Positions 1-5,600 are shown, counted from the stretch's first letter. The stretch is 5,895 bases of DNA from Hyphomicrobiales bacterium (GCA_015494185.1 WGBT01000043.1:1-5895), one strand, 5' to 3'. The notes: generated from the letters alone by a model not told the origin. A program made the numbers and translations.

Positions 1-1260
1 CAACAGGGGCACCGTGCTGCGCCCGCTGACCGTTTGGGGATAGCTTTTGCCAATCCGAACAGGGATCACCCGCTCCCGGCCGTTGCGAATGATCGTCAGT
101 TTCAGTTTGGCGCCGAGTTCCCTCAGGCCTACGATGTTGCGCAGTTCGTTGCTATTGTGCAGCGTCACCCCATCGACCTTGATGATCGCATCCCCCGGTT
201 GCAAACCGGCCTTCTCGGCGGCCGATCCCTTTTCCACCTGGCTGATGAGAGCGCCGCTTGACACCGGCAGATTGAGCGCGGTTGCAATATCCGGGGTGAT
301 ATCCTGAATGATGATCCCAAGGCGGCCGCGCTTGATTTTGCCATAGCGGATGAGCTGGGCCATCACCGCTTGCGCCATGTCAGACGGCACTGCAAAACCA
401 ATCCCCACATTGCCCCCGCTTGGGGCGATAATGGCGGTGTTGATGCCAACAATCCGCCCCCGCGTATCGAGCAACGGCCCCCCGGAGTTTCCTGGATTGA
501 TCGGCGCATCGGTCTGAATAAAGTTTTCGTAATTTTCCGCACTCAAGCCACTGCGGCCAAGGGCGCTGACAATTCCTGACGTCACAGTCTGGCCAAGCCC
601 GAACGGGTTGCCAATGGCAATGACGAAATCCCCCACTTTCAAATCTTTGATCTTGCCGAAGGGCAAATCACTCAAACCTTTGGCCTTGATTTGCAGCAAA
701 GCGATGTCGGTGCGGGGATCGCTGCCAATCAGTTTGGCCGTATATTGGCGTTTGTCATGCAGGCGGACGGTGATTTGGTCGCCATCTTTGATGACATGAT
801 GGTTGGTCAGAATATAACCTTTCTTGGCATCGACGATGACGCCTGAGCCTGCACTTAGGGCCTCTCTTTCAGGTTCGGGAAGCTCGTCGGGAACCCCGAA
901 AAAGCGCCGGAAAAACGGATCCGCAAAAAGCGGGTTCTCGCGGCTGGGCCGTGTTGAGCGTACCGAGATATTGACAACCGCGGGAGCCGCCTTTTCGATG
1001 ATTGGCGCGACCGTCAAAACCCCGCGCTGATTGTCCAAAAAGGGCATTTTGGCTTCGGCGGGGGTGAGCGTGGCAGCCAACAGCCAAAACCCGGCGGCAA
1101 GGGTGGCAAGGGTGGCAAGGGTGGCCCGTTTCCCAGCGGAAATTCCCTGTCGCGGCGAGCAGACCATTTGGGAAGCTTTGGAAGGTTGGCGTTCTAACAC
1201 GTCCGATTTGAGACGCGCGCCGCAATCATGGACCACTTTTGCAACGATCTTTTTGATCAT
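1..1260 (-). CDS. htrA: DegP/HtrA-family periplasmic serine endoprotease (3' end off window)
   Basis: Trypsin-like protease/chaperone that degrades or refolds damaged envelope proteins. My translation of the minus strand gives 420 residues in an unbroken frame that runs off the left edge. The catalytic triad is visible: His155 in TNHHVI, Asp185 in RTDIALL and Ser259 in GNSGGPLL. A PDZ domain follows at about residues 312-402 (GRLGI, then AGLQPGDAI). Whether a second PDZ follows cannot be seen. The N-terminus is unusual: about 44 mostly polar residues, then a hydrophobic stretch (46-66) ending in AEA at 68-70, a plausible signal peptidase I site. The start at 1260 is chosen because AGGAAAG lies 8 bases upstream; the internal Met32 has no ribosome binding site. 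It lies 92 bases after the upstream gene, in the same direction. The signal region contains a triplicated 9-base repeat. DegP is also a member of known tLST islands. Family assignment is very secure; DegP versus DegQ/DegS is not settled. Confidence 0.96.
   Translation of the reverse strand, partial: MIKKIVAKVVHDCGARLKSDVLERQPSKASQMVCSPRQGISAGKRATLATLATLAAGFWLLAATLTPAEAKMPFLDNQRGVLTVAPIIEKAAPAVVNISVRSTRPSRENPLFADPFFRRFFGVPDELPEPEREALSAGSGVIVDAKKGYILTNHHVIKDGDQITVRLHDKRQYTAKLIGSDPRTDIALLQIKAKGLSDLPFGKIKDLKVGDFVIAIGNPFGLGQTVTSGIVSALGRSGLSAENYENFIQTDAPINPGNSGGPLLDTRGRIVGINTAIIAPSGGNVGIGFAVPSDMAQAVMAQLIRYGKIKRGRLGIIIQDITPDIATALNLPVSSGALISQVEKGSAAEKAGLQPGDAIIKVDGVTLHNSNELRNIVGLRELGAKLKLTIIRNGRERVIPVRIGKSYPQTVSGRSTVPLL
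1096..1125 (-). repeat. 9-bp tandem repeat, three units plus 3 bases, inside the htrA signal region
   Basis: The unit ggcaagggt (plus strand) occurs at 1096-1104, 1105-1113 and 1114-1122, followed by ggc. On the coding strand it reads GCC ACC CTT three times and encodes Ala-Thr-Leu x3 (residues 46-54) at the start of the hydrophobic core of the signal sequence. Because the unit is three codons, copy-number change would lengthen or shorten the hydrophobic core without shifting the frame. Confidence 0.95.
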
Positions 1261-1352
1261 GGGTGTCACTTTCCTGGATCGCTTGTGTTGAAAAGCTGCT
1301 CTTGAACAGCAGAAATTGCCCCCACGGGCCTGTTATGTTTTCACGTCACGGG

Positions 1353-2006
1353 TTACACGTCGCCCAGGCGCTCCCCGCTCAACAAGGGATCGGGACGCAC
1401 ATCGGCCAAGGGAATTTCGGCATCGGTCTTTTTCAGTTCGATGTCATGAACGCGGATTTTCTCTGCCCCCGCTTGTTCCATGGTCTGTTTGATTTTTTCT
1501 TCGTCTTGCGGATCGCGGACCCGGACGAACAGGGCCAGACCGCCAAGGCGGAAGTCGCTTTCAAACTGATCGAGGGCGTGCGCGCCCAATTTGTCGGCCA
1601 GCAGTTTGCCAAGACCCGCCCCAGCCGCACCGCCTGCACCAGCGGCAATCAAGGCCGCGGCCAAAGCGCCACCGGAGGCTACCACCAAGCCGAGCGCGCC
1701 CAATGAGCCGATGGCGGAAAGAGTGCCAAAGGACAGCGCCTTGATGGCGGTTTCGTCTTCGTCGAGGACCAGTTCCGTGCGCGGGGCGTCGGGTTCGTCA
1801 ACCACTTCTTCCGGTTCACGATAAAATTTGTCGAGATGTTTGATCACGGTTTTGCGCGGGGCAAGCAGGCTGATATCGGCACGGTCAACGCCTGCTTCCA
1901 TCAAGGCTTCGCTCACTTTTTCCAGCGTTTCCCGGTCATGGACGATCCCCACCACCTCACGCACCGTGACGGTTTCCAAAACGGTTTTGTTCTCTGCATG
2001 CGTCAT
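1353..2006 (-). CDS. Glycine/alanine-rich membrane-type stress protein, GSP17M-like
   Basis: Predicted protein of 217 residues. The N-terminal part (about 15-60) has the pattern of the general stress protein 17M (YflT) fold: a VVGIVHDRETLEKVSEAL strand-helix unit followed by an ADISLLAP strand. Residues 92-136 are a Gly/Ala-rich hydrophobic stretch resembling a glycine zipper or paired membrane hairpin. A second alpha/beta unit follows (about 154-190: GLALFVRVRDPQDEEKIKQT, then EKIRVHDIEL), which looks like a repeat of the first. The charged linker at 63-86 is Glu/Asp-rich. The frame is open back to a TTG at 2027, but the ATG at 2006 is chosen because AAAGGAGG ends 5 bases before it, inside that extension. 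It sits 112 bases downstream of the second Hsp20. I recognise the general type, not a specific named protein; a membrane-associated stress role is inferred from context. Confidence 0.82.
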   Translation of the reverse strand: MTHAENKTVLETVTVREVVGIVHDRETLEKVSEALMEAGVDRADISLLAPRKTVIKHLDKFYREPEEVVDEPDAPRTELVLDEDETAIKALSFGTLSAIGSLGALGLVVASGGALAAALIAAGAGGAAGAGLGKLLADKLGAHALDQFESDFRLGGLALFVRVRDPQDEEKIKQTMEQAGAEKIRVHDIELKKTDAEIPLADVRPDPLLSGERLGDV

Positions 2007-2073
2007 TGCAGCCTCCTTTGTTGTCAAGACAGTTTGCGAAGGGGTATCGGGACCGGAGCGAACCCGCTGCCAG

Positions 2074-2109
2074 TGGCGGAAAAGCCCCCGATAAGGCGTT
2101 TTTCCGCCA
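2074..2109 (-). terminator. Strong intergenic hairpin after the second hsp20
   Basis: Perfect 10-bp inverted repeat: tggcggaaaa at 2074-2083 and ttttccgcca at 2100-2109, enclosing 16 bases in which gcc (2084-2086) can also pair with ggc (2095-2097). It begins 10 bases after the hsp20 stop codon. On the minus strand no U-run follows, so it is a weak candidate for an intrinsic terminator. An RNA-stabilising or processing element that uncouples hsp20 from the downstream gene is equally possible. Confidence 0.5.
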
Positions 2110-2118
2110 ATGAGGCCG

Positions 2119-2706
2119 TCAATGGGCTTTGACCTCGACGTGTCTGACTTTGGTCTTCAAGTCTTTGGGTTTGGTGATGGTGATGGTCAAAACCCCTTTG
2201 TCGAAGGCGGCATGGGTTTCTAAATCTTCGGCGTCGAAGGGCAGACGGATCGAGCGGGAAAAACTGCCATAGCGGCGTTCCACGTAATAACGATCTCCTT
2301 CTTTTTCTTCGTGGTCATATTTTTTCTCACCACGGATGGTGAGCACATCACCCGAGATCGTCACATCGACATCTTTCTCGCTGACGCCGGGCAGTTCCGC
2401 GCTGATCGTAAGTTCCTTCTCGCCGTCGATGACATCCACGGTCGGCACCCGCCACGCCCAGTCCGCAACATCGCGGCGGTTTGTCGAGGCGGGGAGAAAA
2501 TCGCTTTCCTCATGGCCGGTCACGGCACTGAGAAAGTCATCGAACAGGGCTTCAAAACTCTGCTTGAAATTGGCCAGAGCATTGCTGCTTATGTTTTGCC
2601 CATTGGCAGCGCCATGAGATACGGTTTCACTGTCGGCATGATGGGGCTTGTGGACCGGGATTTCATGACGCTTGCGCCATGGAATGAGAGATTTGAGATC
2701 CAACAT
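2119..2706 (-). CDS. Small heat-shock protein, Hsp20/alpha-crystallin family (long N-terminal arm)
   Basis: ATP-independent holdase that binds unfolding proteins and keeps them refoldable. The protein is 195 residues. The alpha-crystallin domain spans about 86-180, with the expected TVDVID strand, AELPGV (103-108), the VLTIRGEK strand, RRYGSFSRSIRLP, and the signature A-x-x-x-GVL (AFDKGVL, 167-173) followed by TITITKP. The N-terminal arm of about 85 residues is long and polar for a bacterial sHsp, beginning with a Trp/Arg/Lys/His-rich segment. The C-terminus has no classical I-x-I, only VEV (190-192). The frame allows an ATG at 2718, but the ATG at 2706 is preferred because GGAGGT precedes it by 4 bases, the same spacing pattern as the neighbours. 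It differs from the IbpA-type paralogue at 5050-5526, so the locus carries two distinct sHsp classes, as tLST islands do. No promoter or thermometer is convincing in the 189 bases upstream. Confidence 0.96.
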   Translation of the reverse strand: MLDLKSLIPWRKRHEIPVHKPHHADSETVSHGAANGQNISSNALANFKQSFEALFDDFLSAVTGHEESDFLPASTNRRDVADWAWRVPTVDVIDGEKELTISAELPGVSEKDVDVTISGDVLTIRGEKKYDHEEKEGDRYYVERRYGSFSRSIRLPFDAEDLETHAAFDKGVLTITITKPKDLKTKVRHVEVKAH

Positions 2707-2895
2707 TTGCACCTCCATTTTCCTTGATCAATTCGCTTTGTTGACCGCCGGCATGGCCTTTGGCGCCGTTTGATGTGTCACCAAACCCAAACCGTTGCAG
2801 AGCTCTAAACACCGGTGGTCAACCATTTGTGTTGAAGCGTATTTTCGTTGCAAAGCCGGGGACTTTTGCTGAACAGGTTGGATGAACGAACCTTC
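2707..2895 (-). other. Intergenic spacer between the NDUFS4-DsrC frame and the second hsp20
   Basis: No convincing gene. It holds the palindrome caccggtg (2810-2817) and, near its left end, the GGAGGT ribosome binding site (2711-2716) for hsp20. I could not find a good RpoH or RpoD promoter by eye, so co-transcription from upstream is possible. Confidence 0.5.
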
Positions 2896-3270
2896 TTAGC
2901 CCGCGTCGAATTCTTCCTCGACGGCAGGTTCTGGCAGGCCCGCCAGTTTCGCCAAAGCCGGGATGGGGCCGCGGGGAAACATTTTGTAAAGGGCGTCGCG
3001 GAACTCATCCTCGCTGTTGATTTGGTGCTCACCCATTTTTTCCCACATCCGCAAAATGCGGTTCATGCTGGGATGGACTTGACGGTCTTCGTAATAGTCG
3101 CGGAAAAACTTGATCAGCAGACGACCCATGCCACCGACTTCCGGATTGCCTTCGGCCTCATGCATTTGGATGAGCGCTTCCATCACGCAGTCATCCCAGT
3201 CGTTGGGATTGACCAGAAAACCATCAGGGGTCGTCTCAATTGTTTTGCCGTTTACTTCAAGGGTGGTCAT
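2896..3270 (-). CDS. DsrC/TusE/RspA-like protein from an internal in-frame start
   Basis: A 124-residue product, close to the usual DsrC/TusE length, would be made from the ATG at 3270. This start has the best ribosome binding site pattern in the window: AAGGAGG at 3277-3283 with a 6-base spacer. The family fold is clear (LEVNGK, NPNDW, FFRDYYED, LFP-like MFPRGP, AGLPEP). DsrC proper ends in a flexible arm with a penultimate Cys and a second Cys about ten residues earlier. Here the arm is replaced by AVEEEFDAG and both are absent; the only Cys is C28 of this product (in DDCVMEAL), not a family catalytic position. It therefore cannot form the DsrC trisulfide or pass persulfide as TusE does, and resembles the Cys-less RspA group proposed to be regulatory. 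It may be made beside, or instead of, the longer fusion. Confidence 0.75.
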   Translation of the reverse strand: MTTLEVNGKTIETTPDGFLVNPNDWDDCVMEALIQMHEAEGNPEVGGMGRLLIKFFRDYYEDRQVHPSMNRILRMWEKMGEHQINSEDEFRDALYKMFPRGPIPALAKLAGLPEPAVEEEFDAG

Positions 3271-3732
3271 GGCATTCCTCCTTAAGCCGGTTGTCTCCTT
3301 GGGCGAGGGGGGCTGGCTCAGCCTGCCTCTGTCATTGGCAGCATGGGCAGAAAGACCAGCTTGTAAAATGCTTTCAATGTAACTTTTGGGTTTTGGGCGC
3401 CGCCGATGCGGCTCAAAGACCCGGTATTTGAGGCCATGGCTTTCGGCAAAAGCGATGGCCGATTCCTTGTCTGGGAAACCAATGCGAACCGTGTCCAAAG
3501 CCTCGTTAGAGGCGGTCCAGCCCATCAGCGGTTCCCGCCATTTCGGCCGCGAGGGCTCAAATTCCAGCCGCCAGGGGCGTCGGAAGCCGGGGGCGCTTTG
3601 CACGACAGAGCGCGCCGGCTGGTAAATCCTTGCCACGGGGGGGCGTACCGGATAGGCGGGGGCCGCCTTCTGGGGCACAGTCAGGGCCGATGGATTGGCA
3701 AAATAGTTTGCTTGCGACTGTATATTCATCAT
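2896..3732 (-). CDS. Fusion frame: NDUFS4-like domain joined to a DsrC/TusE-like domain
   Basis: One uninterrupted frame of 278 residues. Residues 33-120 match the NDUFS4 (18-kDa, ETC_C1) complex I accessory family: VARIYQPARSVVQS, WRLEFEPS, EPLMGWTAS, VRIGFPDKESAIAFAESHGL and a basic PKSY end. A linker of about 34 residues (121-154), Pro/Ser/Arg-rich, follows. Residues 155-270 match DsrC/TusE/RspA: LEVNGKTIE, GFLVNPNDW, FFRDYYED, and MFPRGPIPALAKLAGLPEP. Start 3732 is chosen because GGGAGGG (3738-3744) lies 5 bases upstream; the frame remains open to 3828 without such a site. The first domain has no stop of its own, so translation from 3732 must yield the fusion, unless the sequence has an indel error. 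The N-terminal 32 residues are not clearly a mitochondrial-type or secretion signal, so a cytoplasmic location is expected. NDUFS4 stabilises the NADH-binding arm of complex I; DsrC/TusE carry sulfur or regulate. The joint function is unknown. Confidence 0.85.
   Translation of the reverse strand: MMNIQSQANYFANPSALTVPQKAAPAYPVRPPVARIYQPARSVVQSAPGFRRPWRLEFEPSRPKWREPLMGWTASNEALDTVRIGFPDKESAIAFAESHGLKYRVFEPHRRRPKPKSYIESILQAGLSAHAANDRGRLSQPPSPKETTGLRRNAMTTLEVNGKTIETTPDGFLVNPNDWDDCVMEALIQMHEAEGNPEVGGMGRLLIKFFRDYYEDRQVHPSMNRILRMWEKMGEHQINSEDEFRDALYKMFPRGPIPALAKLAGLPEPAVEEEFDAG
3277..3283 (-). promoter_or_regulatory. Internal Shine-Dalgarno within the fusion frame
   Basis: AAGGAGG on the minus strand, 6 bases before the ATG at 3270. 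In the fusion frame it reads as tandem AGG-AGG arginine codons (residues 151-152), which are typically rare codons in bacteria, supporting selection as a ribosome binding site rather than as protein sequence. Confidence 0.85.
3311..3323 (-). repeat. Short hairpin in the fusion linker
   Basis: ggctg (3311-3315), gct, cagcc (3319-3323) form a 5-bp stem with a 3-base loop within the coding linker between the two domains. There is no U-tract, so it is not a terminator; it could modestly affect ribosome passage before the internal start. Confidence 0.4.
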
Positions 3733-3838
3733 CCTTGCCCTCCCTTTTGGCCATTTGTCTTGGTGGCTCATTCCCCGTCCCAAGACCAACATGAATTGCG
3801 CAGCTTGAGCGGCAATAGTGTTGGCCAAGGGATTGGGG

Positions 3839-3852
3839 AGCCGTTTTCGGCT
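3839..3852 (-). repeat. Hairpin overlapping the yfdX stop codon
   Basis: On the minus strand AGCCG, loop AAAA, CGGCT. The 5-bp stem begins inside the TAG stop codon of yfdX. C-rich sequence follows rather than U, so an intrinsic terminator is unlikely; an mRNA-end or processing structure is possible. Confidence 0.4.
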
Positions 3853-4813
3853 ATTTCTTGGTGGCGGATTGGGGCGCCGCTTCAGCAGGCTTTGGCGCCT
3901 GGCTATGTTCCTTGGTCAGGCCCAATGCGGTTTTGATTTTGTCGAAAAAGCCTTTGCCAAATTTTCCGCCTTTGGTTTTCACCTCGATCTCATCGAGGTG
4001 TTTGTAGAGGTCTTTGAAGTCCTGTTCGGTGCCATAGCCCAACGCTTGGGCGAATTTCAGCTCTTCGCGAGCGGCTTTTAGAAGCTGTTCCAGCGCCTTG
4101 TTCTCGGCTTCCTTGCGGCCTTGTTTTTCCGCCAAAACTTCGGCTCGTTTCAAAAGTTCTTCAGCGGTGACAATCGGTATTGGAATGATTGTCTCGGTGA
4201 TGACCAAAGTGCTTAGAGCCGTCTGCAAGACAACCTTGGCTTCCTTGATCTTGTCTTCATCGATCAGCTTGACCGCTTTTTTCATGGCATCCGGATAGCT
4301 GGCGAGGGGGATATTGCTGGTTCTGATGACGATTTCGCTGGCCAGACCGCTGATCAGTCGCCTGGCTTCCTGCAATCGTCCTTCATCCAGCGCTTCTTCG
4401 GCTTTCTCCTTGATTTTTTTGATGTCATCCACGGTCCCAATGACATCATGGGTGAACGCATTGACGCCTGCAGGCGCCAAGGCTAACTTGGGATCTCTGG
4501 CAACGACGATTTCCAATTTCCCCAGGGCGCGCTCAAGTGCGGCAAGCGCTTCTTTGGGTTTGTTGTTGTCTAAGGCTTTGAGTGCATTTTGCGTCTCGCG
4601 GATCGCTGAGGTGGCTTCTGCGATGATTTTTTTCCGCTTTTCGGAAACTTTGTCATGATTGCTCTGTTCAACCTGTTTGGTTGGCGATGCTACATTCGTG
4701 GCGGCTTTTTCAGCCGTTGCCAATGCCGGCACCGAAGCCATGCTCAGGGCAAGAGCACCCGTGATGAAGAGAGATTTGAGTTTTGATTGTGTAAGCATTG
4801 TTTTAAAATCCAT
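3851..4813 (-). CDS. yfdX: YfdX family exported protein
   Basis: A 320-residue protein with an N-terminal signal peptide: basic residues at 4-13, a hydrophobic core at 14-27, and cleavage predicted after PALA (residue 32). It should act in the periplasm. The mature part is almost all helical and rich in Lys/Glu/Ala. The YfdX core is recognisable at about 58-255: helical hairpins ending in ALAALERALGKLEIV, the SNIPLASYPDAMKKAVKL segment (166-183), and VVLQTALSTLVITETIIPIP (194-213), followed by a Lys/Glu coiled-coil-like helix. The C-terminus from about 300 is a low-complexity Ala/Pro/Lys tail. YfdX proteins are acid- and stress-linked in enterobacteria and occur in tLST islands; their molecular activity is not well established. 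The start is uncertain: neither the ATG at 4813 nor the ATG at 4798 has a recognisable ribosome binding site. It is 236 bases after the Hsp20 gene upstream. Confidence 0.92.
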   Translation of the reverse strand: MDFKTMLTQSKLKSLFITGALALSMASVPALATAEKAATNVASPTKQVEQSNHDKVSEKRKKIIAEATSAIRETQNALKALDNNKPKEALAALERALGKLEIVVARDPKLALAPAGVNAFTHDVIGTVDDIKKIKEKAEEALDEGRLQEARRLISGLASEIVIRTSNIPLASYPDAMKKAVKLIDEDKIKEAKVVLQTALSTLVITETIIPIPIVTAEELLKRAEVLAEKQGRKEAENKALEQLLKAAREELKFAQALGYGTEQDFKDLYKHLDEIEVKTKGGKFGKGFFDKIKTALGLTKEHSQAPKPAEAAPQSATKK

Positions 4814-4847
4814 AGATCATTTAGGTTTTGGGTTACCGTTCGACTTT

Positions 4848-4873
4848 GAGGGTGTTCGGGGAGGGTGTTCGGG
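4848..4873. repeat. 13-bp perfect tandem duplication upstream of yfdX
   Basis: gagggtgttcggg occurs at 4848-4860 and again immediately at 4861-4873, with no gap. It lies 35-60 bases upstream of the yfdX start, within the leader or promoter. A recent slippage duplication or a doubled protein-binding site are both possible. Confidence 0.95.
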
Positions 4874-4976
4874 CCCATGAAGGCGCCCGTCCCCAAAGCC
4901 CTTTTCAATCGGTTTGTTTTGTCTCGTTTTGCCGTTGACAGCGCGCAAACCTTGGTCTGGGCAAACCGCCCCCGTT

Positions 4977-5000
4977 TCCCGGAGTGGATAGACTCCGGGA
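4977..5000 (-). terminator. 9-bp hairpin downstream of the IbpA-like gene
   Basis: tcccggagt (4977-4985) and actccggga (4992-5000) are perfect complements around a 6-base loop. It lies 50 bases beyond the stop of the Hsp20 gene in the direction of transcription. No U-run follows on the minus strand (AAACGGGG instead), so this may protect the 3' end of the hsp20 message or be only a partial terminator. Confidence 0.45.
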
Positions 5001-5049
5001 GAGACAAAGACTTTGCGATTTGATTGCGTGATGTCGTGATTAAACGGAC

Positions 5050-5526
5050 TTAGGCAACCGCCTTTTGTTTGCTTTCGTTGTCATTGTGAGAGACGGTTTT
5101 AGGCTTGCTGGTCATGATTTCGATATGCCGCGGTTTGAGCCGTTCGGGCACCTCGCGTTTCAGCTCGATGACCAGTAACCCATTGTCGAAAGACGCGGAT
5201 GTGACGCGGATGAAATCAGCAAGGTTGAACCGGCGTTCAAAACTGCGTCCGGCAATGCCGCGATGCAGGAATTCAACGCCTTCGGGCTCTGGCAGTTTGC
5301 CGCGTACGGAAAGTTGATTTTGTTCCTGTACGACCTCCACATCGTCTTTGGAAAAACCGGCAAGAGCAATGACGATCCGATAGTCATCCTCACCCAGTTT
5401 TTCGATATTGTAGGGGGGATAAGTGTTGTCACTTTCCGCCCATCGCGCAGCTTGCGCCAACAGGGCCGGCAGCCGGTCAAACCCGATTGTCGAACGGTAA
5501 AGGGGTGAAAAATCATAAGTTGTCAT
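5050..5526 (-). CDS. ibpA: IbpA-class small heat-shock protein (Hsp20)
   Basis: A 158-residue holdase chaperone of the IbpA/HspA class, binding aggregation-prone cytoplasmic proteins for later ClpB/DnaK refolding. The N-terminus TYDFSPLYRSTIGFDRL (3-19) and YPPYNIEKL (36-44) closely follow the IbpA pattern. The alpha-crystallin domain (about 38-138) shows YRIVIALAGFSKDDVEV, the LHRGIAGRSFERRFNLAD segment, and A-x-x-x-x-GLL (111-118) followed by VIELKREVPE. The C-terminal I-x-I oligomerisation motif is IEI (135-137), then a polar Lys-rich tail. The frame is open to 5553, but the ATG at 5526 is chosen because AAAGGAGG precedes it by 5 bases and the IbpA alignment starts there. It follows a candidate RpoH promoter and a ROSE-like leader, so it is expected to be induced by heat. 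It is the first gene of the cluster, immediately downstream of asd. The class is secure; the exact symbol is by resemblance. Confidence 0.96.
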   Translation of the reverse strand: MTTYDFSPLYRSTIGFDRLPALLAQAARWAESDNTYPPYNIEKLGEDDYRIVIALAGFSKDDVEVVQEQNQLSVRGKLPEPEGVEFLHRGIAGRSFERRFNLADFIRVTSASFDNGLLVIELKREVPERLKPRHIEIMTSKPKTVSHNDNESKQKAVA

Positions 5527-5527
5527 G

Positions 5528-5592
5528 ACATCCTCCTTTGAAGCGATATTCATGATAACCCGTTGTTATGAGCCCCCATTCTAGGCTGGCTC
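5528..5592 (-). promoter_or_regulatory. ROSE-like RNA thermometer candidate in the ibpA leader
   Basis: Read on the minus strand, the 68-base leader can form three successive hairpins. The first pairs GAGCC (5592-5588) with GGCTC (5574-5570); the second pairs ATAAC (5569-5565) with GTTAT (5559-5555). The last pairs AUCGCUUC (5547-5540) with GGAGGAU (5536-5530) across an AAA loop, leaving one bulged G at 5544, and can extend by two pairs to 5549/5528. This hides the Shine-Dalgarno. ROSE elements of alphaproteobacterial sHsp genes use a U(U/C)GCU motif with a bulged G opposite the AGGA of the ribosome binding site; UCGCU is present here in exactly that arrangement. The pairing is seen in the sequence; temperature control is inferred. 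Confidence 0.72.
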
Positions 5593-5600
5593 GTCTTACC

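Larger units (their letters stand above)
4814..5049 (-). other. Intergenic leader upstream of yfdX
   Basis: No supported gene. It contains a 9-bp hairpin (4977-5000), a 13-bp tandem duplication (4848-4873) and repeats of a GCAAACC-like motif. A TTGAAA element lies at about 4905 on the minus strand but I see no matching -10, so no promoter is called. The stretch lacks a clear ribosome binding site next to yfdX. Confidence 0.5.

Noticed and set aside
869..1225. 118-residue minus-strand reading frame inside htrA
   Set aside because: It is out of frame with the htrA protease, which has an intact catalytic triad across the same bases; the Cys/His repeats are the 9-bp repeat read in another frame.
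1261..1352. Heat-shock promoter directly before htrA
   Set aside because: No CTTGAA with a properly spaced CCCCAT-like -10 is present on the minus strand; only a weak CTGCT/AGCAG stem is seen.
2707..2730. ROSE-like thermometer for the second hsp20
   Set aside because: I looked for an anti-Shine-Dalgarno strand with a bulged G before GGAGGT and found only short, weak pairings.
3733..3828. N-terminal extension of the fusion protein back to 3828
   Set aside because: The frame is open but lacks a ribosome binding site there, while GGGAGGG stands 5 bases before 3732; the extension does not resemble an NDUFS4 N-terminus.
3406..3936. 176-residue plus-strand reading frame
   Set aside because: It lies antisense to the NDUFS4-DsrC frame and the yfdX end, shows no recognisable domain, and has no ribosome binding site; it is a shadow of the minus-strand genes.
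4744..5007. 87-residue minus-strand reading frame spanning the yfdX leader
   Set aside because: It overlaps the yfdX signal peptide out of frame, contains the tandem duplication and hairpin, and shows no domain or ribosome binding site.
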